Of a stretch of DNA of 64,000 bases, positions 23,501-33,317 are shown in pieces. Each line of letters opens with the position of its first letter. The first letter of the stretch is position 1. Below the pieces are notes generated by a model. That model worked only from the letters and a program-made list of their open reading frames with translations, was not told the origin of the DNA and ran no database searches. The translations under genes and the position numbers were made by a program. This stretch comes from Gnetum montanum (Eukaryota; Streptophyta; Gnetopsida; Gnetales; Gnetaceae): contig MNCI01006048.1 in assembly GCA_015680685.1 (NCBI GenBank), positions 118,281-182,280 of the forward strand. Direction: 5' to 3'.

Positions 23501-24540
23501 ATGCTTCTAGTTACAAGTAGAGGTTCTTCATGGTCATCTCGTTCATAGTGTCTATGATGTCTACACGGTTCCCTACTCTCCCTTCTTCTATGCCTTGATT
23601 ATTTAGAGTGCCCTCGTCCTTGTTCTCGACTATCTCATTGATGTTCTTCACTCTGTTTTCCTTTATCCTCATGATTAGGTTCCTTATGACTACATTCAGA
23701 CATAGAAGGAGAGGGTGAAGGTGACAATGAAGGTGAAGAAGAAGGAGAACCATTGCCATGGTGATGTTTTCTACCTTCCCTTCAGTGGTCCTGGCCTCGA
23801 TCATGATCATGATTAGAACATCTGCCTTTATTGTGTGTTTTTGTTCCCTCGTTGAACACTTCGTGTTCTTGGGGATCAGAACCAGGGTTGTGAACCATGG
23901 AGTGGAGGTTCTAATACACCACCTCCTAATCATCATTAGGAGAGGGAACATCATTTTTTGGAGAACCTGTTGAAATAGGTTCACCACCCTCAATTTTGCT
24001 CAAGATGTGCAGAGCATTATGGGATCCTTTACTCTTCAAGGATGTATGTATCTCTCTTCTCGCAAGTCCCTTTGACGTTGCACTTCTGTGGGATGGTAGT
24101 CCTTTGTGTCATGATTGCATGCAACATATTCTCCATATAAAAGTGGCATGTCTATTTGTGTGGGAGCACGAAGAAGCATGTTGGGGACTAATCAGTCTAG
24201 ATGCAACACTATGTTACCCTCCAAGTCTCTCCAACGCAGTTGTTCATCTTGGTGGAGGATAAAGGTGAAATCAAGTATATACTCATCATGATGAGTACAT
24301 ACCATCCAAAATTGTTGAGGAACTGGTGGATCTTGGTTACATGTATGATGTCGTCAACTATCTCTTGTGTGAGTCCTAGGCAGTGAAGTGCTCTTATGCA
24401 AAGAAGAAGACATATTTGTCTTGTTCAGTGTGTGATATACCGTTATCTTATATTTTCATGATTAACCCTAAGGGTTTGTTCTAGCGTTCCAATGATATGG
24501 ATGATTTCCTATGTTCTACGTAGCGCATAAAAAACTAAGT

Positions 24541-24558
24541 CCCCGGCAATGGCACCAA
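24541..24558 (-). promoter_or_regulatory. Primer binding site (Asp-tRNA type)
   Basis: The minus strand reads TGGTGCCATTGCCGGGGA right beside the 5' LTR. Athila and relatives use TGGCGCCGTTGCCGGGGA (Asp tRNA), and this differs at two positions, both consistent with CpG decay. Confidence 0.85.
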
Positions 24559-25379
24559 TGATGAGTGGCAAGGTACCCCTACACTCAACCATACGAATAC
24601 AAGCATCTCACATGCGATCTGGTTGAACTTCAAGGACTAAGTGATTATGCACCTTAATGGAACACTCAGGCTTAACCAATTGTTATCTTCCTAAACTTAC
24701 TTGTATTGTCACAATTGTATGGTTAAGTAAGATTGGGGTATATGAATTTTTATGGCTTTTCTCTTTTTGGTGTCTTATGCTAATGAGGGAAAGGGAAAGA
24801 AAACTAAGTGACTAACTTTCATTAACTATTCACTAACTAAGCTCTAATAGTTCCTAACACCAGTATCCATTCCCACTTTCTGTACACATCCTGAACCAGT
24901 GCAATGTTGCTGGGATTACCAAACGCTAGTCGTTACTAGGTTACCAAGTGCTACATGCATGCTTGAAGCGGTTGTACTAAGTGTACTTAACTAAGAGAGT
25001 TAAGGGTTGAGAGAGAGATTAATTAACTAGGAAAGCATTAAAAATTCAACAATAATTAATTACTAATTAGCTTAAACTATATGCTACAAGGTTTATTATA
25101 AAGTTCATCTTTATTGCTATACACCAATGTATGCTCAGGTACAATTTGCTCGAATAAATATCCGTTCACTTTAAGACTCCTATTGCGGGCACATAGAAAT
25201 TATTCTAACATTGGAATGGTAAAACTGCAAAAGTTTGGGTAAGGGTCTAAGTCTTACTATCTAGGAAAAACTGGTGTTGCCTCTTATTTCTAGAAAATGA
25301 GGCAAGACACGATATCGCATGGCAGATGCGATACCGTGTGGCAGATGCGATATCGCATACATGATATCGTAGCTCATCA
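24559..25379 (-). repeat. 5' LTR of Athila-like element (821 bp)
   Basis: Partner of 18736-19547. Its outer U3 (25309-25370) has a cluster of GATATCGCAT/ATGCGATA words, including a perfect 14-bp palindrome ATGCGATATCGCAT at 25345-25358. Confidence 0.93.
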
Positions 25380-25384
25380 TTTAT

Positions 25385-26040
25385 ACTTTACTTACTTTTT
25401 ATTTTTGTTACCTCCTTTTCCTTTATGTTCAATTCTTTATTTTTCTATATCTTAAAGTTTACCTTTGTTTTACATTATTTTAGTTTTTAATCCTTTTTAT
25501 TTTTTCTCAAAAAATCCAAAAACATTATTACAAATTTTTCTAAAACTAAAAAAATCCATAAAAATTTATAAAACATGAAATAACCAAAAAATTTACATTT
25601 TCTTTTATGTATCATATGGCCTTCCATGGCCTTAAACTAGAAAATACCACATGGCATGCCATAGCCCGGAATTAGCAAACAACCTTATATCTCATTTTCA
25701 CTTCAGTTTTATGGCTTTGTTTTATAACAGTTTTAACCTTCTAGCACATGACAACCACATTTGGCCAATGTAGCCTTTAGATATAAATTACAATGTAGAA
25801 CCATAACATAAAAAAAAACCATAACACTAGAAAATTACAATCATAATTAAAATTTAAAATAAAATTAAAGATAAAAAATCCATAACATCATAACCATGGC
25901 CACATAACATGGCAAAAATTTCCAAGCAATAAAATGTTCAAACAATAAACTATTTGGCAAACATTGGCCATACATCAACATAAAAATTAAAACTAAATCA
26001 GCAAAGAGTAAAAATAGCTAAAACTAAAACACCCATAACA
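25385..26040 (+). other. Spacer of Tat-like element after the nested insertion
   Basis: Continuation of the element cut at 18735: AT-rich text followed at 25608-25680 by short units of the type CATGGCCTTCCATGGCCTTAAACTAG. The same kind of spacer follows the protease at 44250-44410 and precedes reverse transcriptase at 61230-61560. No reverse transcriptase follows here. Confidence 0.6.
25608..25680. repeat. CCATGGCCT...GGCCTTAAACTAG short tandem repeat
   Basis: About two degenerate ~33-bp units of the spacer repeat that is best developed at 56578-56775. Confidence 0.55.
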
Positions 26041-26396
26041 AGAGGCAACTAAAGGAACAAAGGAACATGTTGTGAAGGAGGTGTAGCATCATCTCCACCC
26101 TCACCGTTGAGGTCGTTGATGTCTTTTGGTGCCTATAACATGATAACAAAAAAATGATTAGTAACTAGAAAACATTAAAATAGAAAGAAAATTAAAACAT
26201 GATAAAGGTAAAACTAAAACAAGCTAACATAAGATGGTTCTAGTGTTGTGTATTCTTTGGGGAAGCTCTAAAGATCGACCTCTAGATGGTGGATGATTTG
26301 ATCTTTAGACATGTTGGCCTAGTCCACATCCCCAAGATCAATACCTATGATGATATTAGCCCTATCAACGTCACTCCATTTAGAGGGATCATGAAA
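26040..26396 (-). pseudogene. 3' part of the minus-strand unknown gene, split by chromovirus
   Basis: This sequence is continuous with 33318 onward once the nested chromovirus and one copy of its GAACA duplication are removed. It should be the downstream end of the antisense multi-exon gene or its 3' untranslated part. No recognised domain. Confidence 0.4.
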
Positions 26397-26401
26397 GAAC
26401 A

Positions 26402-27481
26402 TGGTGTAGGAACACCTCTTCTGATTTCCTTGTGCTTTTTCTACAAGTTTTTTTTGTAGATTTTTCACTTGGAGAAGACCTAGATGTGTGTGTCTAGTTT
26501 TTGGGTTGAATTTTTATGATGAAGATTCTTGGATGTGTTTGCATGTTTGGAGGCTTTTTTATCTTATTTTGATGAGTTTAGGAGGTTCTAGGATCTATGG
26601 AAACTTGTTAGGAGGCATCTAGTGGCTCTCAGCATTAAAATAAGCATTTTTATTTTTGGCACCTTTAGGATAAATGTCTTTGCAAACAAACAGACATTTT
26701 TCCTAAAGAGAAGATGTCTCCAATCCATTGAAGACATCTCCTAAAAATAGTAGACATCTCTCTTGAGAGCAGGGCTTTCATAGAATATGTCTCCATAAAA
26801 GATAAACATTTTTTCAAAGACATTTTCCCTAAAGTGAATATGTCTCTAGTCAAAAGAAGACATCTTCCAAAAATAGTAGATGTCTCTTTTAAGAATAAAG
26901 TTCTCACAAAAGATGTCTAAATGATACTAGAGGCATATATGTTGGCAAAGAAGAAAAGCTTTGACATGGAGTTTCAATTGGGAAACATCTAGGGAGGCAA
27001 ATAGAAAGCTTCCTAGGGTTTTGGATCTATATAATTATGTATGTCTTCATGCATGAGTAAAGAGGAGAGCTTGTATGCAACGAGAACTAGACAAGAGAGA
27101 TTGGATGAGCACATTGGATGAGTGCCATAGGTGAATGTAGCTCCAAGATCAACTTGTGGTGTGTTGATCTATGTGTTCTATTCTCTTGTATCTCATTTGT
27201 GAGTTTAGATCTCAGTTCCAAGTTGTAAGAGATATTTCTCTTGGTTGTGTTCTACATTAACAATAACTATTATGTGATTCTAGAACCTCATGCTCTACAA
27301 TATCATTTGAGTGTGATAGGTTTTTAGATGCTTGTGGGTTTTGTGAACCCTATTGTAATCTTTGAATAATTTAATTGAAGATAGCTAGTTTTCTTTTTTT
27401 TCTAGTAAATAATTTTGTATTTTCATAATATCTAAATTTAGTGCATTGAAGGTGATTTAGTTGTGGAGTGAACCTGCTCCA
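26402..27481 (+). repeat. 5' LTR of chromovirus (1080 bp)
   Basis: Starts TGGTGTAGGAACACCTCTTC and ends GAACCTGCTCCA. U3 contains about a dozen AGACATCT/AGATGTCT words between 26670 and 26920. TCTATATAATTATG at 27026-27039 is a candidate TATA box. Confidence 0.92.
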
Positions 27482-27485
27482 GTGT

Positions 27486-27502
27486 TATTGATATTAGAGT
27501 CT
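27486..27502 (+). promoter_or_regulatory. Degraded primer binding site
   Basis: TTGATATTAGAGTCTAG a few bases after the LTR resembles TTGGTATCAGAGCCTAG (initiator-Met primer site) with three substitutions. Confidence 0.6.
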
Positions 27503-27549
27503 AGTTTTATTGTTGGTTGGATTTTGGTTGAGGATTTTGTAAATTTTAG

Positions 27550-28743
27550 ATGGAACCTAAGAAGAAACATCTACAAGAACCAAATTGTAACATGAAGAGC
27601 ATGAATTTAGCCTTCTAGATGATGTTTTCTTAATTAGAGAAAATAAACATGAAGGCATGTAGACAAGCTAGTCCTAGCCATATCTAGAAATGTGGAGGTG
27701 AAAAGCATGTATGTTCAGATGAAGAAGTTTCATAGCTAGGTGGAGATGGAGTAGATGAAGAGGAAGATCAATCTAGCTATGGGAATGTAGCAAATCATTA
27801 GCCAAGTATTCCAATGGAAAGGAATCCTATTCCTCAAATAATAACTCCAAGGGCTCCGTTGGTGCTCAATACTTCTTCAAGCAACCTTGAAGATGAGGCA
27901 AGGCTTGCTAGAGTGTTCAAAAATGCTTCAAGACTTCCATATGTAGAGTTGAAGAATTTCAACAGTGTAGATGGAGCCAATGCTTTTGCAAGTTCACTAA
28001 AGATACTTGAGAAACATTTTCTATTGGAAGAGGTACCAAATAACTTAAGGGTACCTATTGCTAAATCTGGATTAGAAGGTATGGCTTCTACATGGTGGGA
28101 AAAGGAGTCCTAGGATTATGAAAGAAAAAATGGTTAGCATATCAAATATTGGGATGTGATGAAATATAGGTTGAAAAGGAAATTTGAACATTCTCGTTAG
28201 AGATAAAAAACCATTATAAAGTTGAAATTCCTAAGGTAATATGATAAGGATGTCAAAGAATTTTACATTAAATTTTGTAATCTATTCCATCAAGCTAAGG
28301 TAAACTAGGAGGATTATGAACAAGCTTCAATCTTTTTAGGAAGTCTCAAAATTATGTACAAGAAATACTAGTCCTTTTATGAGCCACAAAAACTTAATGA
28401 AGCTTATGATTTGGTACTCAAAGCTGAGAAGAAATTAGGTGGATTTGGAAATAAGAGCAGACAAACATATAAGGGGAAGGAGAAGGGATCTAGATATAAT
28501 AAGGGATCCAAATCAAGATCTAAAGATGAGGGTAGCCAAGATAAGAAGACTAAAGGAGGTGATGAAAAGGATAAAACTAGGAAGGACCTAAGCAAGGATC
28601 AAGGTAGTAGCTCATCAAAATTTCAGTGCTTTATGTATGAAGAATGGGAACATAAGCAATGGGAATGTCTACTTCACAAGGCAACCAAGGGCAAAGATGT
28701 GCAAACCATAGAGGTGGAGGAAACATCAATCCAAGATCTTTAG
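27550..28743 (+). pseudogene. Chromovirus gag remnant
   Basis: Starts MEPKKKHLQEPN. Open frame 27814-28113 contains RLPYVELKNFNSVDGANAFA, KILEKHFLLEEVPN and GMASTWWEKES, the capsid start of plant chromovirus gag. After stops, DVKEFYIKFCNLFHQAKVN and AYDLVLKAEKKL follow. A Lys- and Ser-rich stretch (28430-28610) ends in CFMYEEWEHKQWEC, a zinc knuckle with the second Cys as Y and GH as EH. At least seven stops interrupt it. Confidence 0.85.
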
Positions 28744-28839
28744 AAAGGTAATCCTAATGCTCCAAAAATTGAGGATGTTTCTAAATTAAATTATTGTGCA
28801 TTCATGGGGAATGTGAATAGAGGAGATCATCTTGATAGG

Positions 28840-29260
28840 AAATTGTTGTTTCAGATTGGGGCTAGTTGTTTTCTTAGTGGGGAATGGATTCATATTATGA
28901 TTGATGGAGAAGCCCAAGAAAATGTTATTTCTTATAAGGTAGTTACTAAATTGGGTTTGGTAACTCATCCTCATCCAAGACCCTATAAGGTGCATTTGTT
29001 ATCTAAATATTTTTCCCAATAGGTGAAGGAACAATGTAATTTGAAATTTAAAATTGGAAGTTTTCATGATATTGTAAGGTGTGATGTACTTTCAATAGAT
29101 TATGCTAATGTAATTCTTGGTAGACCTTGGAATGTTAACAATGATGCTTAGTTTTATGGAGCAAGAAATATGTGGAGTGTTGTTAGAGTTGATGGAATCC
29201 ATGATTTGATTCCTATGACAACTAAATAAGTGAAGCAGCAAAGCTTACTTAATGCTTCTT
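28840..29260 (+). pseudogene. Chromovirus aspartic protease remnant
   Basis: The frame 28804-29022 gives HIMIDGEAQENVISYKVVTK, then LGLVTHPHPRPYKVHLL. From family knowledge, plant chromoviruses read IDGGSCENVVS...VEKLGL..HP.PYKL.WL here. The active-site triad D-G-G is D-G-E. After a stop, DVLSIDYANVILGRPWNVNNDA keeps the ILGRPW block. Confidence 0.85.
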
Positions 29261-29399
29261 TAATACTTCTAGAAGAGAGGGAATATGTTAAGGAACATGA
29301 TGAAACTGGTTTTGGTTTTGTAGTTATGAAAATAGTGGCTACTAGCCATGATGATGTGCAAGTTGAACTTCTTAGAGGTGTGCTAGGCTTAAAGGAGAA

Positions 29400-30120
29400 A
29401 TTTCACAAGGTATTCAAGGAGGAATTGGATGAACTACCACAAATGAGGAATGTACAACATCATATTGACTTCATTCTTGGTGCTACCATTCCAAACAAGA
29501 GAGCTTACTGGATGGCATCAAGTCATAGGGTTGAATTGCAAAGGTAAGTAGAGGAGTTACTTGCAAATGGCTTCATGAAGGACTCCATTTCACCTTGTTT
29601 AGTACTACCAGTGCTAGTGCCAAAGAAGGACAATGATGAATGTAGGATGTTCATTGATTCTAGGGAAGTGAATAGGATAATAATGAGGTATAGGTTTCCT
29701 ATTCCAAGGCTAGATGATATCCTTGATGTCCTTGCCAATGCTAAAATTTTTATCAAAATTGATTTGAAGAGTGGCTACCAAAATATTAGAATTAGACCTG
29801 GTGATAAATGGAAGACAACTTTCAAAACACCAGATCAATTGTTTGAGTGTTTGGTGATGAAATTTGGGTTGACAAATGCACCTCCTACATTCATGAGGTT
29901 GAAGCATGATGTATTTAAGGACTTGATTGGTAAGTGTTGTATTATCTTTTTTTATAATATTTTGGTATATAGCTCTCATAAGAAAGAGCATTTGGATCAC
30001 TTGGGGATGGTGTGCCTTAATTTGGAGGAGGGACAGTTGGTGATCAACATGAAGAAAAGTCATTTCTTCAAGAATGAAAGATACCAAGGTAAAGGCTATA
30101 AAGGATTGGCCAAATCCTAA
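29400..30120 (+). pseudogene. Chromovirus reverse transcriptase, active site lost
   Basis: Frames 29230-29547 and 29575-30120 give KVFKEELDELPQMRNVQHHI, then (after a stop) EELLANGFMKDSISPC, VLVPKKDNDECRMFIDSREV, IPRLDDILDVLANAKIF, KIDLKSGYQNIRIRPGDKWK and MKFGLTNAPPTFMRLKHDVF. The normal Y.DD.LVYS catalytic block is read as FFYNILVYSS, with both catalytic aspartates gone. It ends with SHFFKNER, then shifts frame. Confidence 0.92.
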
Positions 30121-30700
30121 GAATGTTGGGAAGGTAAGATCATTCCATGGTTTAGCAAGATTTTATAGACTATTCATAAAACATTTTAATGATATTTTTT
30201 GGCCAATTTTTTCTTTACTAAAGAAAAATAAGAAATTTAGGTGGAGTAACAAAACCCAAGGGAGCTTTGACTTATTTAAAGCAAAGATTACCAGTGAACT
30301 AGTGCTTGCAATTTTAGATTTTTAGAAGCTTTTTCATGTGGAGGTGGATGCAAGTGGACTTGCCATTGGTGGGGTACTATCACAAGGAGGTAAACATGTT
30401 GCTTTATTTTTAGAAAAGTTGAATGACTCAAGGAAAAAATATAGTGTATATGAGAAGGAGTTGTATGCTATTCTTCAAGCAATAAAGCATTAGAAACATT
30501 ACTTGTTGCTCAAAGAATTCACCTTGATGATAGACCATAAAGCACTTCAATTTCTAAAGTCATAAAACAAGTTGAGTGCAAAGCACATGAAGTGGGTTTC
30601 ATAGTTACAAGAGTTCAATTTTGTGTTGAGAACAATAGTGGAAAAGCTAGTGTGGTAGCTGATGCATTATCCAGGGTGCATGTGGTAAATTATAGTGTAC
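30120..30700 (+). pseudogene. Chromovirus RNase H remnant
   Basis: After VRSFHGLARFYRLFIKHFN the frame shifts. VEVDASGLAIGGVLSQGGKH, KKYSVYEKELYAILQAIKH and FTLMIDHKALQFLKS follow, with DAS, YE.EL and DH..L standing for the RNase H catalytic region. Stops after IKH and LKS break it. Confidence 0.88.
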
Positions 30701-30879
30701 CTCATATGGAAGGTATGGGTGATTTTTCTTCTTTATATAAGCATGATGTTGATTTTGGGTAGGTTTGGAGAAGCCTCAAATAGCCATTGATGAATAAATA
30801 GACCAATGGAGAGACTATCATATTTAAGATAAACTGTTATTTAAGAATGGAAAGGTATGTGTTCCTAATTGTGATTTTA

Positions 30880-31630
30880 GTAAAAATATTTTGTTTGAAA
30901 AGTATTGTAGTGGCATGGCAGGTCACATGGGTAGGGATAGAACATTGGAACTTATGGGTGGACACTATTTTTGGCCTAGTATGGCAATGGAATTCTCAAA
31001 ATGTGTGAATAAGTTTTTGACATGCTAGAATTTCAAAGGAGGTAAAGGTGTGGATGGATACTATATGCCTTTGTTGATTCCCAAAGGTCCATGGAAAAGT
31101 ATGTCAATGGACTTTGTGAGTAGCCTTCCAAAGACCAAGAGTTGGAATGATGTAATTTTTGTTTTTGTAGATAGGTTCTCCAAAATGGCACATTTTATTC
31201 CATGCAAGAAGGTGAGTGATGCCTCTCATGTTGCAAATTTAGTTTTCTAGCATGTTGTGAAGTTACATGGTATTCCTTTGAATATTGTTAGTGATAGAGA
31301 ATTCAAGTTTAAAAGTCATTTTTGAGGTCCCTTTAGAAGATTTTAGGGACAAAGTTAAATTTTTCTAGTACATATCATCCAAAATTTGATGGTCAAATGT
31401 AGGTGGTAAATAAATCCTTGCTAAACATATTGAGATGTTTGTGTGATAGATAGTCAAATAGGTGGAAAACCATGTTGTGTCATGCTAAATTTTCATATAA
31501 TAATGCTTTTCATGTTGCTATTGGAAAAAGCCCATTTGAGGTGAACTATGGGTTTTGTCCAAAGATGGTGGACACTTTGAAGAGCTTTGATGGTGAAGCT
31601 CAACTTAGTGTTGATTTTATGAAGAGATGA
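30880..31630 (+). pseudogene. Chromovirus integrase remnant
   Basis: GHMGRDRTLELMGGHYFWPS begins the zinc domain, and the expected CxxC is TC.NFKGG. Frame 31050-31250 gives the core [37 protein letters not shown] with the first catalytic Asp (MDF). HGIPLNIVSDREFKF keeps the second (VSDR). NPFEV-type text near 31530 keeps the end of the core. Frameshifts at about 31250 and 31325 disable it. Confidence 0.88.
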
Positions 31631-31734
31631 GGGATCTCCATGCACAAGTAAAATCAAATCTTGAGAAGAAGGCTGAAGAAAGAGTCCTCAAGAGGAATGA
31701 GGGAAAGTGAAATCTTAATTTTTCTATTGGTGAC

Positions 31735-32170
31735 TTGGTTTGGATGAACTTGAAGAAGAAAACGTTGAGAGGTGTTAACTTCTCAAAATTGAAAGCTAAG
31801 AAGATGGGGCCTTTCAAAATCAAGGCTAAAATTAATGACAATGCTTTTGAGATTGATTTACCAACTAATGTTGGTATGTATTTTGTATTTAATGTTTCAA
31901 ATATTATGCACTATCATGGACTAGTTTATGAGGAGACCATATAGGGAAGCATCAATCAGTTGAAGGGGGCTATTCATCAGTCCAAGCCTTCAATGGAGAA
32001 GAAGATAATCATACTAAAGTGGAGGGAAGCTTCTATCACTAGAGGAGTCAAGAGGCATGAATATTTGATCCATTGGTAGGATTAATCTACTGATGATGCT
32101 ATATGGGTCCATGAGACCAAACTTGTTGAGTGGGGGATCACTTCTAACCCTACTCCCTTGTTCACATAAG
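31735..32170 (+). pseudogene. GPY/F region and chromodomain of the chromovirus
   Basis: 31735-31944 gives VWMNLKKKTLRGVNFSKLKA and KKMGPFKIKAKINDNAFEI, the GPF/Y module after the integrase core. Then KRHEYLIHW, DDAIWVHETKLVEWGI (about 32040-32140) is a chromodomain, whose aromatic cage residues bind methylated histone tails and guide insertion to heterochromatin. A stop after IHW breaks it. Confidence 0.82.
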
Positions 32171-32179
32171 TTCACCTTT

Positions 32180-32195
32180 TGAAGGATGGAAGAGC
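32180..32195 (+). promoter_or_regulatory. Polypurine tract
   Basis: GAAGGATGGAAGAGC lies directly before the 3' LTR start TGGTATAGG. Confidence 0.75.
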
Positions 32196-33312
32196 TGGTA
32201 TAGGAACACCTCTTCCAATTCCCTTGTGGTTGTCCTAGAAGTTGTTTTGGAAGATTTTATGCTTGAAGAAGACTTGGATGCATGTATCTAGTTTTTGTGT
32301 TAATTTTTTATGATGAAGATTCTTGGATGTTTTGGCATGCTTGGAGATGTTTTTGGCTTATTTTAATGAGTTTAAGAGGTTTCATGATCTATGGGGACTT
32401 GTTAGGAGGCATCCAAAAGCTTCCAATATCAAAATAAGCATTTTTATTTTTGGAACCTTCAAGATAGACATCTTTGCAAATAGAAAGACATCTTTCCATA
32501 GACATCTTTCCTAAAGAGAGGATGTCTCTAGTCAATTGAAGACATCTCCCAAAAATAGTAGATGTCATTTCCAGGAGTAGGGCTTTCACAAAATACATCT
32601 CCTAGAAAGATAAACATCTTTCTAGTGATGACTCCCCTAAAGTAAAGACATCTTTAGACCAAAGAAGACATCTTCCAAAAATAGCAGACTTCTCTTCCAA
32701 GAACAGAGTTCTCATAGAAGATGTTTACATGATACCAGAGACATCTATGTTGACAAAGAAGAAAAGCTTTGGCATGACATTTTGATTGGAAAACATCCAA
32801 AAAACTCCAAATCCATGTTGGAAACATCTAGGAAGGAAAATAAAAAGCTTCCTAGGGTTTTGGATCTCTATAATTATGTATGCCTTGATCCATGAGTAAG
32901 GAGGAGAGCTTGTATGCAAGGAGAACTATGTAAGAGAGATTGGATGAGCACATTGGATGAGTGCAATAGGTGATTGCAGCTCCAAGATCAGCTTGTGGTG
33001 TGTTGATCTATGTGTTTTATTCTCTTGTATCTCACTTCTGAGTTGAGATCTCAGTCTCGGGTTGTGGAACAGATTTCTCTTGGTTGTGTCTTGAACAACC
33101 ATTATGTGATTGTAGAACCTCATGCTCTCCAATATCATTTGAGTATGATAGGTTTTTGGATGCTTGTGGGTTATGTGAACCTTTTTGTAATCTTTGAATA
33201 ATTTAATTGAAGTTAGCTAGTTTTCTTACCTTCTAGCAAATAATTTTTTCTTTTCATAATATATAGATTTAGTGCATTGAAGATGATTTAATTGTGGAGT
33301 GAACCTACTCCA
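32196..33312 (+). repeat. 3' LTR of chromovirus (1117 bp)
   Basis: Partner of 26402-27481. It has the same order of AGACATCT/AGATGTCT words (32462-32740) and the same TCTATAATTATG region. It differs by many substitutions and a ~37-bp longer middle, so the insertion is not recent. Confidence 0.92.
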
Positions 33313-33317
33313 GAACA

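Larger units (their letters stand above)
18736..25379 (-). mobile_element. Athila-like gypsy element, nested, TSD TTTAT
   Basis: LTRs 18736-19547 and 24559-25379 are closely similar, with ends TGATGAG/CTCATCA, and are flanked by a perfect 5-bp duplication TTTAT (18731-18735 and 25380-25384). A primer site and minus-strand gag and protease show it reads right to left. Only about 5.0 kb lies between the LTRs, including an 811-N gap, and no reverse transcriptase or integrase is visible. It is either a deleted/non-autonomous copy or the gap is much larger than drawn. It sits inside the Tat-like element whose protease ends just left of it. Confidence 0.92.
26402..33312 (+). mobile_element. Gypsy chromovirus, complete but dead, TSD GAACA
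   Basis: LTRs 26402-27481 and 32196-33312 (ends TGGT.TAGG and CCT.CTCCA) are flanked by a perfect 5-bp duplication GAACA (26397-26401 and 33313-33317). Inside, in order on the plus strand, are gag, protease, reverse transcriptase, RNase H, integrase and a chromodomain, which defines a chromovirus. All genes carry stops and shifts, and the reverse transcriptase active site is lost. Confidence 0.93.

Noticed and set aside
23511-23993. 160-codon minus-strand open frame in the Athila-like element as a separate protein
   Set aside because: Its composition (runs of L, H, M, I) is unlike a gag or any family I know, and it is likely an alternative frame of the poorly conserved gag N-terminus.
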